Positions 10,281 to 18,648 of a stretch of 64,000 nucleotides of DNA are shown here, in pieces. The position numbers were made by a program, and so were the translations under genes. Source of the stretch: JAJKIP01 sp037200685 (lineage in GTDB: Bacteria; Bacteroidota; Bacteroidia; Chitinophagales; Chitinophagaceae); the NCBI GenBank assembly GCA_037200685.1, contig JBBCIG010000018.1, forward strand, positions 68,533-132,532, read 5' to 3'. The notes beneath the pieces were generated by a model. The model saw only the letters and a list, made by a program, of their open reading frames with translations, was not told the origin of the DNA and searched no databases. Every line of letters starts with the position of its first letter. The stretch's first letter is position 1.

Positions 10281-11513
10281 ATGCCGCCAGATAATTCGTA
10301 CCCCCTGCCCGAAAATGAAGAACTTCGTTTACGTGCTTTATATGAATATGATATTCTTGATTCCCTCTCTGATGAAGATTACGACAGCATAACCAAAATC
10401 GCCTCCCAGATTTGCAATGTGCCTTTTTCACTCATCGCCCTTATTGATAAAGACAGGCAGTGGTTCAAATCTCACTATGGTACGGATATAGAACAAACAC
10501 CCCGCGAAATCGCTTTTTGCAACTTTACCATACTGGATAAAGACAATGTACTTGTTGTTCCGGATTTAAGAAAAGATGAACGGTTCTCAAAAAATCCATT
10601 GGTTACAGGCGCTCCCAATATAGTTTTCTACGCAGGTGCTCCATTAATTACGCCGGAAGGGTTCGTATTAGGTTCTATTTGTGTTTTGGATGATAAGCAA
10701 AACAACCTGAATGAAGACCAGGTATATGCTTTGAAAGCATTGTCACGGGATATCATTACTAAGTTTGAATTGCGGAAAAAGATTAAAGAGCTAAAGATTA
10801 GTCAGCAGCAACTAAAAAAATCAAATGAAAAGTTAGTAAAGTTCGCCCGCATTGTTTCGCATGATATAAAAACACCCGTCGCTACTATTTCAATGGTTGC
10901 GAGATCTTTTCAAAAAAAGTATGGGAACCAACTGGGCGATGAAGCAAATGTTTATCTTGACCTGATCGACAAAAGTGCGAAAGAACAAATGGCATTTATT
11001 GACCAGGTTCTGAAACAATCGGAAGTAAATAATGATGATAACCTTTTTGGGGAGCCAGAGGCGGACACATGCGCTATTATCAATAAAGTGATCAGCCTTG
11101 TTGGGCCACCTGACGATATTGAAATAAAATTGTCAGGTAAATTTCCAATTGTTCAAATGGACAGAAATTCTTTACAGCAGGTGTTTCAGAATTTAGTGAC
11201 CAATGCTATTAAATACAACGATAAGGAAAAAGGAATAATTCATATCAGCTCAAAAAGCGATGAGTCACATCTTTACTTTACTATTTCTGACAATGGTTCA
11301 GGTATAAAGAAGGAGGATATGAAGAAGATTTTTAAAGAAAGGCAAACGCTTAATAAAACAGACAGGTATGGTAACAAGGGTACTGGTTTTGGGCTGGCGA
11401 TAGTAAAAGATATTATCGAAAGCAGCGGGGGTAGCATATCTATTACTTCTGAAATAAATAAAGGCACGGATTTTAGAATCATTTTTCCCCATAGCAATTG
11501 CGGGCTTTCTTAA
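10281..11513 (+). CDS. GAF-domain sensor histidine kinase (410 aa)
   Basis: This is a cytosolic kinase with no signal peptide or membrane segment. Residues about 25-165 form a GAF domain; a coiled linker follows. The phosphoacceptor histidine is His194 in FARIVSHDIKTP. The ATPase domain has an N box NLVTNAIKYN (304-313), G1 DNGSGI (337-342) and G2 GTGFGLAI (367-374). All catalytic motifs are present and the frame is intact. No response regulator lies next to it, so it is an orphan kinase that must pass its signal to a partner elsewhere. The GAF domain probably reads a small ligand or redox state. The gene ends before a strong hairpin terminator. Confidence 0.88.
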   Translation: MPPDNSYPLPENEELRLRALYEYDILDSLSDEDYDSITKIASQICNVPFSLIALIDKDRQWFKSHYGTDIEQTPREIAFCNFTILDKDNVLVVPDLRKDERFSKNPLVTGAPNIVFYAGAPLITPEGFVLGSICVLDDKQNNLNEDQVYALKALSRDIITKFELRKKIKELKISQQQLKKSNEKLVKFARIVSHDIKTPVATISMVARSFQKKYGNQLGDEANVYLDLIDKSAKEQMAFIDQVLKQSEVNNDDNLFGEPEADTCAIINKVISLVGPPDDIEIKLSGKFPIVQMDRNSLQQVFQNLVTNAIKYNDKEKGIIHISSKSDESHLYFTISDNGSGIKKEDMKKIFKERQTLNKTDRYGNKGTGFGLAIVKDIIESSGGSISITSEINKGTDFRIIFPHSNCGLS

Positions 11514-11553
11514 TTGAAAAATTTCTTTTGTTAGTATGATCAGCTAACAAAAT

Positions 11554-11574
11554 GCCCGTTTCTTTCAAACGGGC
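11554..11574. terminator. Hairpin terminator between convergent genes
   Basis: GCCCGTTT and AAACGGGC form an 8 bp stem around CTTTC. The element lies 40 bp after the kinase stop and 29 bp before the stop of the leftward gene at 11603, so it can serve both strands. Confidence 0.75.
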
Positions 11575-11602
11575 ACTAAATAAAAGCAATGTTCGCGAAC
11601 TA

Positions 11603-11974
11603 TTATCTTCTTATGTAATAGTTTCTTTTCGCATCAATAACTGCCTTATCTCTTTCATGTTTTAATTCATGCACTGTCGCCCTTTTTTCTTTACGACTGA
11701 TTGTTTTATCATGTTTGGCTGACCATATCTTATCCTGGTAATCATTCCTGATGTCGTCTATTTTTAATTCCAGTCTTGTTGGCCGCGGGGCATACATAGG
11801 ATAGGAATAAGGAAATCCATAATAACCATAATACGGAGAGTAAGGAGCGTAAATTCCCGTTGAGATCACTACATGCGATCTTACGGGGTGATACATGGGC
11901 CGTGATCCGAACTTTTGTGCAGAAGCGCTAATGGATAATGCGGATGCGAATATTATTATTAAAACCGTTTTCAT
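11603..11974 (-). CDS. Small secreted basic protein (123 aa)
   Basis: The ATG at 11974 was chosen because it opens the signal peptide MKTVLIIIFASALSISASAQ; an upstream in-frame start would put 24 residues before it. The mature part has a Tyr/Pro/Gly-rich stretch (YAPYSPYYGYYGFPYSYP) and then about 55 charged residues predicted to form a helix (KIDDIRNDYQDKIW...RKEKRATVHELKHERD). This layout is common in small Bacteroidota envelope proteins of unknown function. It stands alone and is bounded by terminators. Confidence 0.65.
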   Translation of the reverse strand: MKTVLIIIFASALSISASAQKFGSRPMYHPVRSHVVISTGIYAPYSPYYGYYGFPYSYPMYAPRPTRLELKIDDIRNDYQDKIWSAKHDKTISRKEKRATVHELKHERDKAVIDAKRNYYIRR

Positions 11975-12169
11975 ACTATTTAGTTTTGTTTCAATTATAA
12001 GACTCAAAAAGAAAGCAAAAGCATACTGAAATAGCTGCGATAACATGTCAATAACAATCGTTAAAATTTATTTTAAATGAATAAATAGTAAAACCTTTTA
12101 ATAATAATAAATAGAATTGTTTCAGTAGTGCTAAATAGAGAACAGCCTTGCCTGCTGGCAAATAAAAAA

Positions 12170-12187
12170 CCGCTTCTTTCAAAGCGG
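12170..12187 (-). terminator. Rho-independent terminator (leftward)
   Basis: Read leftward, CCGCTT-TGAAAG-AAGCGG is followed by GTTTTTTATTT. It lies about 90 bp after the stop of the lipoprotein gene at 12277-12604. The same terminator type recurs after ahcY at 13003. Confidence 0.65.
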
Positions 12188-12276
12188 GTCTGCGTAAAGG
12201 ATCGTGGCTTATGGTAACAACTTTAATAATAAATGGTTTTTAAATCCCTCTTATTTCTTCATTCGAACTACATGCA

Positions 12277-12604
12277 TCATAAGTTTTCGCATAAGAGGTT
12301 ACCCAGGCTGCAGGTGGTAGAACAATTCCTGTTCCATACAATCATATACCTGTCTGCTTTGATCACTTTTGTTGAAGTAGCGCGGGGGCGAGGTCAAGCG
12401 TAACGACGGGATCAATAGGCACATATTGCGGAGTAAGCTGAATAGCAAACTTGTACCCGCAGGGGCGACGGTGCCGTTATTGGTAAAAACTACCGTGGTC
12501 GTGTTATCATCCTCGCAATCGGGCCCGCCATCTTCACCTTTTTTACAACTAATAATGTAGAGGCGATAGCAAATAGCGAATAGTGTCAACTTAACTGATT
12601 TCAT
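12277..12604 (-). CDS. Small lipoprotein of unknown function (frames broken)
   Basis: The protein opens MKSVKLTLFAICYRLYIISC, a lipoprotein signal peptide ending at a lipobox-like cysteine, followed by an acidic GEDGGPDCEDDNTTT linker. After FTNNGTVAPAGTSL the frame shifts near 12444. The neighbouring frame gives QLTPQYVPIDPVVTLDLAPA, and a second shift near 12383 leads to KADRYMIVWNRNCSTTCSLG and a stop at 12277. The frame read straight through ends instead at 12299. Repaired length is about 108 residues. Three C-terminal cysteines may form disulphides. No family is recognised. Confidence 0.5.
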
Positions 12605-13002
12605 TGTCTATTTTTTTTAATGATGAGGGAAGATCGTTTTTGTGGGGTATTTACAAGTACATCGCCGGGAGGAGGAAAAGGTCATCAATGCGGGGTTGAG
12701 CCACCGATCATTTATCCATACAAGACATAAAAGAAATACAAGGGCTTCTTCATCTCATTGCCTTATATGTCTTGTATGGTTCAAAAGTCTTTGCGTGAAA
12801 TACCAGGGATGCCGCGGAGTGTATAATAAATATTAATTATTGCTGAGACTTCATGCTGAGTAGAGAACAGGAAGATGAAGTGTGCGACCATTCGACTTCG
12901 CTCATGGTAAACTGCGACGCTATTGCTCAATAGGGAACAGGAAGATGAACGGAGCGTCGCAACAGGCGATGCTAGTAGCACTACAGCCGGGCAAATAAAA
13001 AA
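12605..13002. other. Gene-free gap filled with repeats
   Basis: No credible gene is seen; short open frames here lack start signals and coding character. The gap holds an inverted repeat at 12716-12779 (CCATACAAGACATA and its complement, 36 bp apart), a partial R1 element around 12854-12889, and a full R1 element at 12924-12992. Phrases such as 'cgacttcgctcatggtaaa' are further repeat debris. Confidence 0.6.
12924..12992 (-). repeat. R1 dispersed repeat, copy A
   Basis: Read leftward it follows the R1 pattern: GCCCGGCTG, then a variable stretch, GCCTGTTGCGTCGC, CTTCCTGTTC and an end near TATTGAGCA. About 13 copies occur in this window in both orientations, always between genes. This copy lies directly after the ahcY terminator. 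Confidence 0.75.
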
Positions 13003-13023
13003 CCCGCCTCTTTCGGAAGCGGG
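13003..13023 (-). terminator. Rho-independent terminator of ahcY
   Basis: Read leftward, CCCGCTTCC-GAAA-GAGGCGGG (stem with one bulge) is followed by TTTTTTATTT. It lies 36 bp after the ahcY stop. Confidence 0.75.
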
Positions 13024-13058
13024 TCTATTTCTTACACCCCTTTAGGGGATGGGGGGTA

Positions 13059-14384
13059 TTAATACCTGTAATGTTCAGCTTTGAACGGACCTTCTTTGCC
13101 AACACCTAAGTAAGAAGATTGCTCATCAGTTAGTATGTCTAACTCAACGCCGATCTTTTTCAAATGCAAACGTGCCACTTTTTCATCCAAATGTTTTGGC
13201 AGTACATACACTTTGTTCTCGTAGTTCTTGTGGTTCTTCCACAATTCTATTTGAGCAAGTGTCTGGTTGCTGAATGAATTACTCATTACAAATGATGGGT
13301 GACCGGTTGCACAACCGAGATTTACCAGGCGGCCTTCCGCTAAGATGATCACATCATGGCCATCTACATTATAAATATCAACCTGTGGTTTTACTGTATC
13401 TTTTGTATGACCATAGTTTTTATTCAACCATGCGATATCAATTTCGATATCGAAGTGGCCGATGTTACAAACGATGGCTTTATCTTTCATCAATTTGAAA
13501 TGCGCACCAGTGATAAGATCACGGCAACCAGATGCGGTAACAACGATGTCAGCTTCTTTAACCGCATCGATCATTTTCTTTACTTCGTATCCGTCCATCG
13601 CGGCTTGCAATGCGCAGATCGGATCGATCTCGGTAACGATCACGCGGCAACCAGCGCCTGACAATGAAGCAGCAGAACCTTTACCCACATCACCATAACC
13701 ACCAACAACTGCAATTTTACCAGCAAGCATCACATCCGTAGCACGGCGGATAGAATCTACCAATGATTCTTTACAACCATATTTGTTATCAAATTTAGAT
13801 TTGGTAACAGAATCGTTTACATTGATAGCAGGCATTGGCAATGTACCTTTCGCTACTCTTTCATACAAACGGTGAACACCGGTTGTTGTTTCTTCAGAGA
13901 TACCTTTCACATGCTGCACCAGTTCGGGATAAGTATCCAATACGATATTAGTAAGGTCACCGCCATCATCCAGGATCATGTTCAACGGACGTTCAGCGCT
14001 GCCAAAAAATAATGTTTGTTCGATACACCAGTCAGCTTCTTCCTGTGTCTGGCCTTTCCATGCGAATACACCGATACCCGAAGCGGCGATAGCGGCAGCG
14101 GCATGATCTTGTGTAGAAAATATATTACAGGAGCTCCATTTTACTTCAGCACCAAGCGCTGTTAATGTTTCAATTAATACAGCGGTTTGAATAGTCATGT
14201 GCAAGCAACCTGCTACTCTCGCACCTTTCAATGGTTGTGATGGGCCGTACTCTGCACGTATGCTCATCAGGCCTGGCATTTCTGCTTCGGCTAATCTTAT
14301 TTCTTTGCGTCCCCACGCAGCGAGTGAAATATCAGCCACTTTGTAAGGCAATTTGAAATCAATGGATTTAGTTGTTGTAGACAT
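13059..14384 (-). CDS. ahcY: Adenosylhomocysteinase
   Basis: This cytosolic enzyme splits S-adenosylhomocysteine into adenosine and homocysteine, using bound NAD, and so clears the product inhibitor of methyltransferases. The ATG at 14384 (MSTTTKSIDFK) was chosen over an upstream in-frame start that lies in the promoter region. The product is 441 residues. GCLHMTIQTAVLIETL sits near residue 60, the NAD-binding loop GGYGDVGKG at about 228-236, and the substrate-binding region with TASGCRDLI and NIGHFD further on. The family usually ends in KPxxYRY; here the end is KAEHYRY. The gene is intact and divergent from an Lrp/AsnC regulator with about 115 bp between starts, which may control it. Confidence 0.95.
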   Translation of the reverse strand: MSTTTKSIDFKLPYKVADISLAAWGRKEIRLAEAEMPGLMSIRAEYGPSQPLKGARVAGCLHMTIQTAVLIETLTALGAEVKWSSCNIFSTQDHAAAAIAASGIGVFAWKGQTQEEADWCIEQTLFFGSAERPLNMILDDGGDLTNIVLDTYPELVQHVKGISEETTTGVHRLYERVAKGTLPMPAINVNDSVTKSKFDNKYGCKESLVDSIRRATDVMLAGKIAVVGGYGDVGKGSAASLSGAGCRVIVTEIDPICALQAAMDGYEVKKMIDAVKEADIVVTASGCRDLITGAHFKLMKDKAIVCNIGHFDIEIDIAWLNKNYGHTKDTVKPQVDIYNVDGHDVIILAEGRLVNLGCATGHPSFVMSNSFSNQTLAQIELWKNHKNYENKVYVLPKHLDEKVARLHLKKIGVELDILTDEQSSYLGVGKEGPFKAEHYRY

Positions 14385-14500
14385 AGATTTTTGTTTAGAA
14401 GACAAAATTATGCCTTCAGCATAAAATATCATACATTTAATTTTATTTAGAATAAAAGGTAAGTATTTTTGTTATATACAGAATAAATGACCTGAAAACT

Positions 14501-14998
14501 ATGGCAAAAGCAAGTAAAACAGAAAAATCCACTATACCGGTAAAACTCGATCAGAAAGACATGGCCATTTTAAAATTGCTCCAGCAGAATGCGAGAATGA
14601 CGGTGAAAGAGATATCGGGTAAAGTTGATTTAAGTACCACGCCGGTTTATGAACGTATCAAACGGATGGAAGAAGCAGGCGTCATCACGCAGTATGCCGC
14701 ACTGGTAGATCATGCAAAAGTGAAAAAAGGATTGACGGTGATCTGTTATGTATCGCTGAAGCAGCATAATAAAACCGCCGGCGCCAAATTCATTAAAACG
14801 ATACAGGAAATGCATGAAGTGATCGAATGTTATAACATCTCGGGTGAGTTTGATTTTATGTTGAAAGTAGTAGCGGAGAACATGAATGATTATTACGACT
14901 TTCATGTAAACCGCTTAAGCGAAGCGGAGAACATCGGCAATGTGCAAAGTATTTTTGTGATGGGTGTCATTAAACAAACGCATTTGATGGTGCATTGA
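14501..14998 (+). CDS. Lrp/AsnC family transcriptional regulator (165 aa)
   Basis: An N-terminal winged helix-turn-helix (LDQKDMAILKLLQQNARMTV ... KVDLSTTPVYERIKRMEEAGVI, residues about 18-70) is followed by an RAM ligand-binding domain (about 85-160) with EVIECYNISGEFDFMLKV. Such proteins form dimers to octamers and sense amino acids. A TATTTTTG element at 14464-14471 fits the TAnnTTTG -7 consensus of this phylum. The divergent neighbour is ahcY, so control of methionine-cycle genes is plausible but unproven. Confidence 0.88.
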   Translation: MAKASKTEKSTIPVKLDQKDMAILKLLQQNARMTVKEISGKVDLSTTPVYERIKRMEEAGVITQYAALVDHAKVKKGLTVICYVSLKQHNKTAGAKFIKTIQEMHEVIECYNISGEFDFMLKVVAENMNDYYDFHVNRLSEAENIGNVQSIFVMGVIKQTHLMVH

Positions 14999-15021
14999 TT
15001 TCGGGCTTTATTTTTTGGAAA

Positions 15022-15091
15022 CCAGCTTCGGTTTTTCATGGCATCGCCTGTTGCGTCGCACTCTTGTACTTCCTGTTCGCTATTGAGCAAA
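15022..15091 (+). repeat. R1 dispersed repeat, copy B
   Basis: It contains CATCGCCTGTTGCGTCGCAC and CTTCCTGTTCGCTATTGAGC in the R1 order; the 5' end is degenerate (CAGCTTCGGT). It is directly abutted by the R2 element, forming a composite. Confidence 0.65.
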
Positions 15092-15283
15092 GCCTCATCC
15101 CTCTTTCCCTTCTCCTTCAGAGAAGGGACGGCGCTGCATATCTATAATGATCTTCATAACTACCACATCAGCTTCAGATCTCTATTCAACATTTTAGAAG
15201 GGTTCTATTAAATAATACTTTCCGAAAAGCGAGGGCTGTGCGCTGATGGCCTTCCCTGCCAGGGGAAGGTCGGGATGGGGCTT
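15092..15283 (+). repeat. R2 element, copy 1 (192 bp)
   Basis: It begins GCCTCATCCCTCTTTCCCTT and ends AAGGTCGGGATGGGGCTT. The ends are imperfect inverted repeats. A second copy of the same size is at 51384-51576, with internal similarity such as TATTCAACATTT and CTGATGGCCTTCCCT. No coding frame is present. This looks like a non-autonomous miniature element. Confidence 0.6.
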
Positions 15284-15319
15284 AAGCTTTCTTTCTTAAT
15301 TTTGTACAAACATTTCTTT

Positions 15320-15619
15320 ATGCATGCATACGACACTGTTACCGCCGCCGTGAACGGATTGAAGAAAAGAGGTTACACCCTTGATTTTAATTTAAAAGAA
15401 AATTGCATCATTTGTCACGAAGATAAATTTCACCCGGAAGATTTCGAGATCACCGAAGTCTATCGCTTTGAAGGCAACTCCGATCCTGCGGATGAAGCGA
15501 TAGTATATGCTATCGAAAGCAACAAAGGCCACAAAGGCGTATTAGTAAATGGCTACGGAATTTCGAGTGATGCGATGACAAGTGAAATGGCGAAGAAATT
15601 AACGATGCACCATGAATAG
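15320..15619 (+). CDS. Small conserved Bacteroidota protein (99 aa)
   Basis: The ATG at 15320 (MHAYDTVTAAVNGLKKRGYT) was chosen; the upstream in-frame ATG lies at the edge of the R2 repeat. The protein has a Cys-xx-Cys-like IICHED, the conserved EVYRFEGNSDPADEAIVYAI and a GYGISSDAMTSEM end. Proteins of this type are widespread in the phylum and often carry the name phosphoribosylpyrophosphate synthetase, but they are far too short for that enzyme and lack its PRPP-binding loop. The function is unknown. Confidence 0.7.
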   Translation: MHAYDTVTAAVNGLKKRGYTLDFNLKENCIICHEDKFHPEDFEITEVYRFEGNSDPADEAIVYAIESNKGHKGVLVNGYGISSDAMTSEMAKKLTMHHE

Positions 15620-15681
15620 TTAAGAGTTCATAGTTGTGAGTTCAGAATTGGGAAAAGGTTGATGGAATAAAGATGTTTCGC

Positions 15682-15752
15682 AAATGCACAATAGCGAACA
15701 GAACGATGAACGGAGCGTCGCAACAGACGATGCTAGTAGCACTGCAGCCGGG
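15682..15752 (-). repeat. R1 dispersed repeat, copy C
   Basis: This is an R1 copy in reverse orientation (AATAGCGAACAG ... GGAGCGTCGCAACAGACGAT ... GCAGCCGGG). It sits between convergent genes and is flanked by short inverted 'gttaagagttc'/'gaactcttaac' arms at 15620 and 15785. Confidence 0.75.
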
Positions 15753-15797
15753 TAAATAAAAAATAATCGTTCGTTCAGACAACTCCGAACTCTTAAC

Positions 15798-17012
15798 TCA
15801 GATCTTTTTCTCCATCACATAATCATTCATCGCATAACCGCCGCCGATATCAATGTCTTCTTCCTTAATAACGGCGAAGCCCATCTTTTCATAAAAATCT
15901 TTGGCATTGTTCTGCCGGTTCACATTCAGTTGCAACGCCGTGCCCCCCGCTGTTTTTAATGTCTTAATGATTTGGTCAATTGTAAAAGCGCCGAGCCCCT
16001 TGCCCTGGAGTTGAGGAAGAAAATATATTTTATATAATTTACAGATGCCCGGCGATGTCCAGCCATAAGCGGCGAAACCAACGGGTACTTTACTGTCACT
16101 GATCATTAAATAATCAATATTGTTCTTCATGTCTTTTTGTAACGCCTCTTCGCTGTACATCAGTTTCATCATATAATCAATCTGCTCTTTTGGTAAAATC
16201 GCGGCATAAGTCACCGGCCATATTTTATCCGTCAGGTTCCTGATCAATGGTATATCGGTTGGTGATGCTTTACGCATCGTCAATTTTTCCGTGGGTTTAT
16301 ACGTTCGTTGTGAAAGGTGCCGGTGTACTTTAATATGTTTAAAGCTTAGAACAAGCGCTACTATCAGCGATACAACCGCACCAAGAAAAAGCAAGCCATC
16401 CGCGGTTTGATGATCAACTATATCCGGTGATTCTTGCAGAAAAAGGAAAAAATCATAGGCGCCATGAAAGAACACCGCCCAGAAAAACCCCGTTAATAAA
16501 AGACTGGCGCTTTTAGCAGGATTGAATTTTGCTTTACCTGCAAAATAACCCATCACTACACCGAATGTTGCATGCGCCGGTACTGCCAGGAGCATGCGCA
16601 TTACCGCTAACTGGTAAGGATTAGTCTGCGAGCCGGGTTGGTTCGCTCCCCATACATACAATATATTTTCAGCGGTTGCAAAACCCATGCTGGCCATTAC
16701 TGCATACACAATTCCGTCAAGTGGCTCATCAAAGCTTTTTCTTGGATAGGCATAGAGCCGGAGTGCTGCGAATTTTCCCGCTTCTTCTACCAGCGCTACC
16801 ATCAGGAAAGCACGGACGGCCATGCTTACTATGCTTTTTTGAGTTTCATCGATGAGCTCCCGTTCTATAAAAAAAGCGGTAATAACACTTGCCGCCCCTA
16901 AAAGAAAAGTGATCAGCAGGTTCATTTTAGGTTCCCGGTTATAAGCATCGCGGTGAAAAATAAAAAGACAAATGGCAATGCCCGGGGCAGCAGCTAACGC
17001 AATCAGGTCCAT
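15798..17012 (-). CDS. PrsW-family intramembrane protease fused to a GNAT acetyltransferase (404 aa)
   Basis: The first 235 or so residues form a multi-pass PrsW/CPBP-like membrane protease: about seven membrane segments, the EExxK-type motif VEEAGKF (about residue 77), GFATAEN (about 114) and two later histidine motifs, HATFGVVMG and FHGAYDF, that would complete a metal site. After a basic linker (HIKVHRHLSQRTYKPTEK), residues about 245-404 are a GNAT domain with LQGKGLGAFTIDQII as the acetyl-CoA loop and NAKDFYEKMGFAVIKEEDI. The frame is continuous. PrsW proteases cleave membrane anchors such as anti-sigma factors; GNATs acetylate small molecules or proteins. The fusion is unusual; I cannot exclude that a base error joined two genes. 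Confidence 0.8.
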   Translation of the reverse strand: MDLIALAAAPGIAICLFIFHRDAYNREPKMNLLITFLLGAASVITAFFIERELIDETQKSIVSMAVRAFLMVALVEEAGKFAALRLYAYPRKSFDEPLDGIVYAVMASMGFATAENILYVWGANQPGSQTNPYQLAVMRMLLAVPAHATFGVVMGYFAGKAKFNPAKSASLLLTGFFWAVFFHGAYDFFLFLQESPDIVDHQTADGLLFLGAVVSLIVALVLSFKHIKVHRHLSQRTYKPTEKLTMRKASPTDIPLIRNLTDKIWPVTYAAILPKEQIDYMMKLMYSEEALQKDMKNNIDYLMISDSKVPVGFAAYGWTSPGICKLYKIYFLPQLQGKGLGAFTIDQIIKTLKTAGGTALQLNVNRQNNAKDFYEKMGFAVIKEEDIDIGGGYAMNDYVMEKKI

Positions 17013-17177
17013 GGTGGTTCGGTTTTGATAAGGGAAGATAAGAAATCTAATGGAAGAGGGAGAGTACTTAATTTGATGTACCAGCGAATAGTTAGTGGTG
17101 AATGCGGAGTGGCAAGTGGGAAGATAATATACGATAGGTAATTAGAAAGTTGAGAAGGGAAACGATACAACGAAAAA

Positions 17178-17213
17178 TCCCTGTAAAAATTCTATTTAGA
17201 AATTTTACAGGGA
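17178..17213 (-). terminator. Hairpin terminator of icd
   Basis: TCCCTGTAAAA and its complement TTTTACAGGGA form a long stem, with TTCT/AGAA extending it inward. It lies 65 bp after the icd stop and is followed leftward by a T-rich stretch (TTTTTCG). Confidence 0.7.
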
Positions 17214-17278
17214 AAATAATAAATGTTCAAAATTATTGACTATTCAATCCCACTCGCCACTAGTTACTTCCCACTTAC

Positions 17279-18508
17279 TTATTGACCCATCTTTTTCTTC
17301 AAATTGCTGTCAATAGCATCGAGGAATTCTTCGGTATATAAATAATCTTTTCCGTGTTCCACTTTTGATTTGATCGTCATGGCAAGGTCTTTTGTCATCT
17401 TCCCTTCTTCCACCGTTTCGATACAAACCTGTTCCAATGCATTGGCGAAATCTATCAACGGCTGGTTGTTGTCTGTTTTTCCACGGAAAGCCAGACCTCT
17501 TGTCCACGCAAAGATGGAAGCAATAGGATTGGTCGATGTTGGTTTGCCTTTTTGATGTTCACGATAGTGTCTTGTTACGGTACCATGCGCCGCTTCCGCT
17601 TCCATTGTTTTGCCATCGGGTGTTACCAATACAGAAGTCATTAACCCGAGTGAGCCGAAGCCCTGTGCTACGGAATCACTCTGCACGTCACCATCATAAT
17701 TTTTACAAGCCCATACAAAACCGCCATTCCATTTTAAAGCGCTGGCGACCATGTCATCAATCAAACGATGCTCGTAGGTGATGCCTGCTTTTTCATATTC
17801 CGCCCTGAATTCATTTTCAAATATTTCCTGGAAAATATCTTTGAAACGGCCGTCGTATTTTTTAAGGATCGTATTTTTTGTAGAAAGATAAAGCGGCCAT
17901 CCTTTTTGCAACGCCATGTTCATACAGCTTCTCGCAAAACCTTTGATGCTCTCATCCGTATTATACATGGATAAAGAAACACCAGCGCCTTTAAATTGGT
18001 ACACTTCATGTTCGATCACTTTTCCATCTTCACCTTCAAACTTTATCGTGAGTTTTCCTTTTCCCGGCACCACGAAATCCGTTGCACGGTACTGATCACC
18101 GAAAGCATGACGACCAACAATGATCGGCCTGTCCCACGTAGTAACAAGGCGGGGAATATTTTTAATAACAATGGGCTCACGGAATACGGTACCATCAAGA
18201 ATATTGCGGATCGTGCCGTTCGGGCTCTTCCACATTTGTTTTAACTTAAATTCTTTCACCCTGTCTTCATCAGGTGTGATGGTGGCGCATTTAATTCCCA
18301 CGCCGTATTGTTTGATCGCATTGGCTGCATCTATCGTTACCTGGTCGTTGGTTTCATCACGATACTCAACACCAAGGTCAAAATATTTAATATCGAGATC
18401 AACATAGGGAAGGATCAATTTGTCCTTAATAAATTTCCAGATGATTCTTGTCATTTCATCTCCATCGAGTTCAACTACGGGATTTGCAACTTTGATCTTT
18501 TGGGCCAT
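17279..18508 (-). CDS. icd: NADP-dependent isocitrate dehydrogenase (409 aa)
   Basis: This TCA-cycle enzyme converts isocitrate to 2-oxoglutarate with release of CO2. The start MAQKIKVANPVVELDGDEMT, WKSPNGTIRNILDGTVFREP (substrate-binding serine and arginines) and the metal site DDMVASALKWNGGFVWACKN place it in the eukaryote-like type II family, which is NADP-specific, not the E. coli type. Length and motifs are complete. It is divergent from a Crp/Fnr regulator with about 140 bp between starts. A TAGCTTTG -7-like element lies about 55 bp upstream of the ATG. Confidence 0.95.
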   Translation of the reverse strand: MAQKIKVANPVVELDGDEMTRIIWKFIKDKLILPYVDLDIKYFDLGVEYRDETNDQVTIDAANAIKQYGVGIKCATITPDEDRVKEFKLKQMWKSPNGTIRNILDGTVFREPIVIKNIPRLVTTWDRPIIVGRHAFGDQYRATDFVVPGKGKLTIKFEGEDGKVIEHEVYQFKGAGVSLSMYNTDESIKGFARSCMNMALQKGWPLYLSTKNTILKKYDGRFKDIFQEIFENEFRAEYEKAGITYEHRLIDDMVASALKWNGGFVWACKNYDGDVQSDSVAQGFGSLGLMTSVLVTPDGKTMEAEAAHGTVTRHYREHQKGKPTSTNPIASIFAWTRGLAFRGKTDNNQPLIDFANALEQVCIETVEEGKMTKDLAMTIKSKVEHGKDYLYTEEFLDAIDSNLKKKMGQ

Positions 18509-18648
18509 AAAACGTCTTATTTTGAGTTAATATTTTGGGTAAAATTGGTGAGCGTAGGGACGCAAAGCTAAATTGTTTTGAGCAAAAATTACGCTTGTAT
18601 TTGATTTGGATCAATTATTGTCGTAACTTTTTCATGTTATTGACTCTG

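Noticed and set aside
12642..12836. Short rightward open frame as a gene
   Set aside because: It runs through an inverted repeat, has no ribosome site and has no coding character.
14385..14500. SAM or SAH riboswitch before ahcY
   Set aside because: The 115 bp divergent gap is AT-rich and lacks the conserved stems; an Lrp-type regulator next door is a simpler control.
15320..15619. Phosphoribosylpyrophosphate synthetase
   Set aside because: Homologues are often named so, but at 99 residues without a PRPP loop it cannot be that enzyme.
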